Below, piece by piece: positions 60,810 to 64,000 of a DNA stretch of 64,000 nucleotides (the first letter of the stretch is position 1; each line of letters begins with the position of its first letter). The translations under genes were made by a program, and so were the position numbers. The notes beneath the pieces were generated by a model. The model was not told the DNA's origin and made no database searches. It saw only the letters and a list, made by a program, of their open reading frames with translations. This stretch comes from Thermus islandicus DSM 21543. GTDB taxonomy: Bacteria; Deinococcota; Deinococci; Deinococcales; Thermaceae. The DNA lies in assembly GCF_000421625.1 (NCBI RefSeq), contig NZ_ATXJ01000004.1:124001-188000 (forward strand), given 5' to 3'.

Positions 60810-60854
60810 TCTCGCCCCCTTGCCGGGGGCTTTCCCTTTCCGCATACTCAGGGC

Positions 60855-61184
60855 ATGGAGCCTTTGGAAGCCTTCGGATTTTTGGACCTGAGGGTGGGCC
60901 GGGTGATCCGGGCCGAGCCCAACGAGAAGGCCAAAAAGCCGAGCTACAAGCTCTGGGTAGACTTCGGGCCCTTAGGGGTGAAGACAAGCTCGGCCCAGAT
61001 CACGCACCTCTACCGCCCCGAGGACCTGGTGGGCCGCCTGGTGGTGGCGGCGGTGAACCTCGGCACCCGGGTGGTGGCCGGCTTCCCTTCGGAGGTCCTG
61101 GTCCTGGGGGTGCCGGACGCCGAAGGGCGGGTGGTCCTCCTCGCCCCCGAGCGGGAGGTGCCCCTAGGGGGAAGGGTTTTTTGA
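60855..61184 (+). CDS. tRNA-binding (EMAP-II/CsaA-like) domain protein
   Basis: This 109-residue protein is a single OB-fold tRNA-binding domain: FLDLRVGRVIRAEPNEKAKK, then KLWVDFGPLGVKTSSAQIT and VNLGTRVVAGFPSEVLVLG. It resembles CsaA and Trbp111, which bind tRNA or act as export chaperones; which role applies here is open. A CATACT lies six bases before the ATG. It is next to tRNA-Ile2. Confidence 0.85.
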   Translation: MEPLEAFGFLDLRVGRVIRAEPNEKAKKPSYKLWVDFGPLGVKTSSAQITHLYRPEDLVGRLVVAAVNLGTRVVAGFPSEVLVLGVPDAEGRVVLLAPEREVPLGGRVF

Positions 61185-61188
61185 GGCC

Positions 61189-62220
61189 CTAGCGGGTGCG
61201 GGTCACCTTGGCAAGGTGCCGGGGCCGGTCCGGGTCCAGACCCCGGGCCCGGGCTAAGGCCTCGGCCATGGGGTAGAAGGCCTGGAGCAAGAGCAGGGGC
61301 GTAAGCTCCGGAGCGGAGGCTACCGGCAGCCGCAAAGGATCGTGGGCCAGGGCTAAGGCATCGGGTTCGGGAGAGAGGACAAGGAGGTGAGCCCCCTTGG
61401 CCTTTAGGCCCTCCAGCACCCTCAAGGAGGCCTCCAGAGCCTCATCCTTTTGGACCAAGGCCAAGACGGGGAAGCCCTCTTCCAGAAGGGCCTGGGGGCC
61501 GTGGAGGAACTCGGCCAAGGAAAGCCCTTCGGCGTGGAGGCCGGCCGTCTCCTTGAGCTTGAGGGCGGCCTCGAGCGCCGCGGGGTAGACTAGGCCCCGC
61601 CCCAGCACAAAGAGGTGCTCCACCCCCACCAGGTAGTCCCACCCCCCCTCGGCGGCCAGGGCCTGGGCCAGGGCCTCGGGCAGGGCAAGGAGGGCCTCCC
61701 TCAGGGCCAGGCCCTCCTCGAGGTGGGCAAGGAGCTGGGCGGTGGCCGCCATCATGGCCAGCACGCTTTTGGTGGCCGCCACCGCCTTCTCCTCCCCTGC
61801 GTAGAGGGGGAGCACCACCTCCGCCGCCTGGGCCAGGGGGCTTTCCTCCCGGTTCACCAGGGCCAGGGTGAGAACCCCCGCCTCCCGGTAAGCCCGCACC
61901 GTCTCCACCACATCGGGGCTCTCCCCGCTTTGGCTGTAGGCCAGGAGGAGGGCGGGGTAGGGCAGGAGCAGGCGGGCCCGGTAAAGGGTGAGGACCGAGG
62001 GGGCAAGGGAAAGGACGGGCCAGCGGCGGCGGGCCTCGAGGAGGTACTTGGCGTAGAGGGCCGCGTGGTCCGAGCTTCCCCGGGCCACGGTGAGGACCAG
62101 GGCCGGTGGGCGTCGCTTGAGGAAGGCGGCCAGGCCCCTCACCTCCCCCTCGTTCTCCCGGAGGAGGCGCTCCACGACCCCAGGGGCTTCCTCCGCTTCC
62201 CGGCGCATCCAGGAGGCCAT
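61189..62220 (-). CDS. SIS-domain sugar isomerase/deaminase (glucosamine-6-phosphate deaminase type)
   Basis: This 343-residue protein has two SIS domains, as in the isomerase half of GlmS and in NagB-II. ARGSSDHAALYAKYL near 46 and YSQSGESPDVVETVR near 94 bind the sugar phosphate, and GRGLVYPAALEAALKLKETAG and the LDPDRPRHLAKVTRT ending follow GlmS closely. It lacks the glutaminase part, so it may deaminate or isomerise glucosamine-6-phosphate. TAAGAT (62232 to 62227) lies six bases before the ATG. Confidence 0.8.
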   Translation of the reverse strand: MASWMRREAEEAPGVVERLLRENEGEVRGLAAFLKRRPPALVLTVARGSSDHAALYAKYLLEARRRWPVLSLAPSVLTLYRARLLLPYPALLLAYSQSGESPDVVETVRAYREAGVLTLALVNREESPLAQAAEVVLPLYAGEEKAVAATKSVLAMMAATAQLLAHLEEGLALREALLALPEALAQALAAEGGWDYLVGVEHLFVLGRGLVYPAALEAALKLKETAGLHAEGLSLAEFLHGPQALLEEGFPVLALVQKDEALEASLRVLEGLKAKGAHLLVLSPEPDALALAHDPLRLPVASAPELTPLLLLQAFYPMAEALARARGLDPDRPRHLAKVTRTR

Positions 62221-62226
62221 AAGCCC

Positions 62227-62279
62227 ATCTTAAGGCCCAAGCCCCGGCCCTACTCCTTCCCCCGGAGGGGTGGTATACT
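62227..62279. promoter_or_regulatory. Divergent -10 boxes of the SIS gene and uvrA
   Basis: TAAGAT on the minus strand (62232 to 62227) is six bases from the SIS gene ATG. TATACT on the plus strand (62274-62279) is seven bases from the uvrA ATG. These boxes do not overlap. No clear -35 boxes are seen. Confidence 0.6.
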
Positions 62280-62286
62280 TCCACGG

Positions 62287-64000
62287 ATGGACCGCATCGT
62301 CATCCGGGGCGCGCGGGAGCATAACCTCAAGAACATCAGCCTCGAGCTCCCCCGGGGCAAGTTCATCGTCATCACCGGGGTCTCGGGCTCGGGCAAGAGC
62401 ACCCTGGCCTTTGACACCCTGTACGCCGAGGGGCAGCGGCGGTACGTGGAAAGCCTCTCCAGCTACGCTCGGCAGTTCCTCGGAGTGATGGACAAGCCTG
62501 AGGTAGAGAGCATTGAGGGGCTCTCCCCCGCCATCTCCATAGACCAGAAGACCACGAGCCACAACCCCCGCTCCACCGTGGGCACGGTGACGGAGATCCA
62601 CGACTACCTCCGCCTCCTCTTCGCCCGCGTGGGGCAGGCCTACTGCCCCGAGTGCGGCCGCCCCATAGAGAAGCAGTCCGCCAGCGAGATCACCGACCGC
62701 CTCCTCATGCGCCCCCCGGGGACCCGGGCCGTCCTCATGGCCCCCCTGGTGCGGGGGAGGAAGGGGGAGTACCGGAAGCTCTTCCAGCAGCTTCTGAAGG
62801 AAGGGTACGCCAGGGTGCGGGTGGACGGGGTCATCTACCTCCTGGAGGAGGCCCAGGGCCTCAACCTGGAGAAGTACGAGAAGCACGACATTGACCTGGT
62901 CATTGACCGGGTGGCCCTTAGGGAGGAGGAGCGGCCCCGGATCGCCGAGGCGGTGGAGCTGGCCCTCCTCCGGGGAGAGGGGCTTCTCCGGGTGCTCTAC
63001 CCCGACACGGGGGAGGAGGAGCTGTTCTCCGAGAAGTTCGCCTGCCCCGAGCACGGCTCGGTCCTGGAGGAGCTGGAGCCCCGCATCTTCTCCTTCAACG
63101 CTCCCTACGGGGCCTGCCCCGCCTGCTCGGGCCTCGGGTACAAGCAGGAGTTTGACCCAGCCCTCATCGTGAACCCCGAGCTCTCCTTGGCCGAGGGGGC
63201 CATCCTCCCCTGGGCCCGGGGGCGGGACACGGGGCGGAGCTACCTCTGGGAGCGCCTTAGGGCCCTGGCCGAGCACCTCGCCTTTGACCTGAGGACCCCC
63301 TTCAAGGACCTGCCGGAGGCGGTGCAAAGGGCGGTGCTCTACGGCCTCCCCGAGCCTTTTGAGGTGGTCTTCCGCCGCGGGGGCAAGGAAACCTTCCGGG
63401 TGGAGGTGCACTACGAGGGGGTCATCCCCTGGCTGGAGAAGCGCTACCAGGAGTCGGACTCCGAGGGGGTAAGGGAGGTCCTGGAGGGCTTCATGTCCCT
63501 AAAGCCCTGCCCGGTTTGCGGGGGCACCCGGTACAAGCGGGAGGTCCTCTCGGTGAAGGTGGCGGGGCAAAACATCGCCGAGGTCTCTGCGCTGCCCGTG
63601 CGGGAGGCTTTGGAGTTCTTCCGCACCCTGGAAAAGAAGCTTCCCCCCTTTCAGGCCAAGATCGCCGAGCCCATCCTGCGGGAAATTGTGGAGCGGCTCG
63701 GGTTTCTGGTGGACGTGGGCCTGGACTACCTCACCCTGGACCGGGCGGCCAACACCCTCTCCGGCGGGGAGGCCCAGCGGATCCGCCTGGCCACCCAGGT
63801 GGGCTCGGGCCTCACGGGGGTGCTCTACGTGCTGGACGAGCCCAGCATCGGCCTCCACCCCCGGGACAACCAACGCCTCATCGCTACCCTGAAGCGCCTC
63901 CAGGCCCTGGGGAACACCCTCATCGTGGTGGAGCACGACGAGGAGACCATGCGGGCCGCGGACTGGATCGTGGACATGGGCCCGGGGGCGGGGATCCATG
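62287..64000 (+). CDS. uvrA: UvrA, excinuclease subunit A (C-terminus cut by window edge)
   Basis: UvrA detects DNA damage and loads UvrB. The first 571 residues are present: Walker [16 protein letters not shown] at 31-45, a CPECGRP zinc motif near 120 (the other zinc cysteines include CPACSGLGY near 278), and the ABC signature [16 protein letters not shown] near 490 followed by [17 protein letters not shown]. The second ABC half is beyond the window. The ATG follows TATACT by seven bases. Confidence 0.97.
   Translation, partial: MDRIVIRGAREHNLKNISLELPRGKFIVITGVSGSGKSTLAFDTLYAEGQRRYVESLSSYARQFLGVMDKPEVESIEGLSPAISIDQKTTSHNPRSTVGTVTEIHDYLRLLFARVGQAYCPECGRPIEKQSASEITDRLLMRPPGTRAVLMAPLVRGRKGEYRKLFQQLLKEGYARVRVDGVIYLLEEAQGLNLEKYEKHDIDLVIDRVALREEERPRIAEAVELALLRGEGLLRVLYPDTGEEELFSEKFACPEHGSVLEELEPRIFSFNAPYGACPACSGLGYKQEFDPALIVNPELSLAEGAILPWARGRDTGRSYLWERLRALAEHLAFDLRTPFKDLPEAVQRAVLYGLPEPFEVVFRRGGKETFRVEVHYEGVIPWLEKRYQESDSEGVREVLEGFMSLKPCPVCGGTRYKREVLSVKVAGQNIAEVSALPVREALEFFRTLEKKLPPFQAKIAEPILREIVERLGFLVDVGLDYLTLDRAANTLSGGEAQRIRLATQVGSGLTGVLYVLDEPSIGLHPRDNQRLIATLKRLQALGNTLIVVEHDEETMRAADWIVDMGPGAGIH

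Noticed and set aside
60690-60854. Upstream extension of the tRNA-binding-domain protein through the tRNA gene
   Set aside because: The frame passes through tRNA-Ile2. The domain starts at the ATG at 60855, so the extension is not coding.

Overview
The window is chromosomal DNA of a Thermus species close to T. thermophilus. The GC content is very high, genes are packed end to end on both strands, and GTG and TTG starts are common. Many proteins match my memory of T. thermophilus proteins in length and motifs: a 496-residue isocitrate dehydrogenase, a 351-residue ThrC, a 181-residue PyrR, a 335-residue ferredoxin-NADP reductase-like protein and TrmFO with its Cys51. A few residues of isocitrate dehydrogenase differ from my memory of strain HB8, so another strain or a sister species is likely; this rests on memory, not on a search. 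I see no insertion sequence, prophage, CRISPR array or rRNA gene.

Layout. 0-12 kb: secA (cut by the left edge), tsaD, a BatA-like VWA membrane protein, a GNAT-fold protein, a small HMA-fold protein, glutaryl-CoA dehydrogenase, holA, tldD-tldE, a 2-hydroxyacid dehydrogenase, a TauE-type transporter and an SPW-repeat protein. 12.3-17.2 kb: the pyrimidine cluster, with an RNA attenuator, pyrR, pyrB, two tiny ORFs that look like toxin-antitoxin debris, pyrC, a Uma2-type gene with a 12-G run, and pyrD on the other strand. 17.2-22 kb: a lipoprotein, lon, and a SARP/P-loop regulator-like protein. 22-30 kb: mobA with an FAD oxidoreductase, miaB beside an elongator tRNA-Met, a second FAD oxidoreductase, icd and an RNase R/II homologue. 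30-38.4 kb: pxpA, an M3 peptidase, truD, a hydrolase-fold protein divergent from a hotdog thioesterase, an M19 dipeptidase divergent from uvrC, and an RCC1-repeat secreted protein. 38.4-47 kb: argS, an HtrA protease, two deoxynucleoside kinases, murE, trmFO, a shortened Uma2 gene, hisF and hisIE. 47-54.5 kb: a 2-phosphoglycerate-kinase-like protein with three ATP-cone modules, small membrane proteins, thrC, a scrambled Uma2 gene, hom, and a vapBC pair running into queG. 54.5-64 kb: a degenerate phosphoesterase, lnt running into tRNA-Leu, an alcohol dehydrogenase, an FNR-like flavoprotein, a NYN protein with a lysozyme-fold protein, a DUF402 pair, tRNA-Ile2, a tRNA-binding protein, a SIS-domain deaminase and uvrA (cut by the right edge).

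Themes. Housekeeping functions dominate: DNA repair, tRNA modification (tsaD, miaB, truD, trmFO, queG), amino-acid and pyrimidine synthesis, and envelope genes. More than twenty starts lie exactly 6 or 7 bases after a TANNNT box, so leaderless transcription seems to be the main initiation mode, and several divergent genes share overlapping -10 boxes. Six convergent pairs overlap at their 3' ends, and a seventh involves lnt and a tRNA. Accessory genes are mostly decaying: three Uma2-type genes show a homopolymer, an internal loss and a double deletion respectively, and a PIN toxin is reduced to its two ends.

The features I would follow first are the triple-ATP-cone kinase, the compensated double deletion in the Uma2 gene between hom and thrC, the extended start motif shared by five genes, and the PyrR leader with its overlapping leader peptide.
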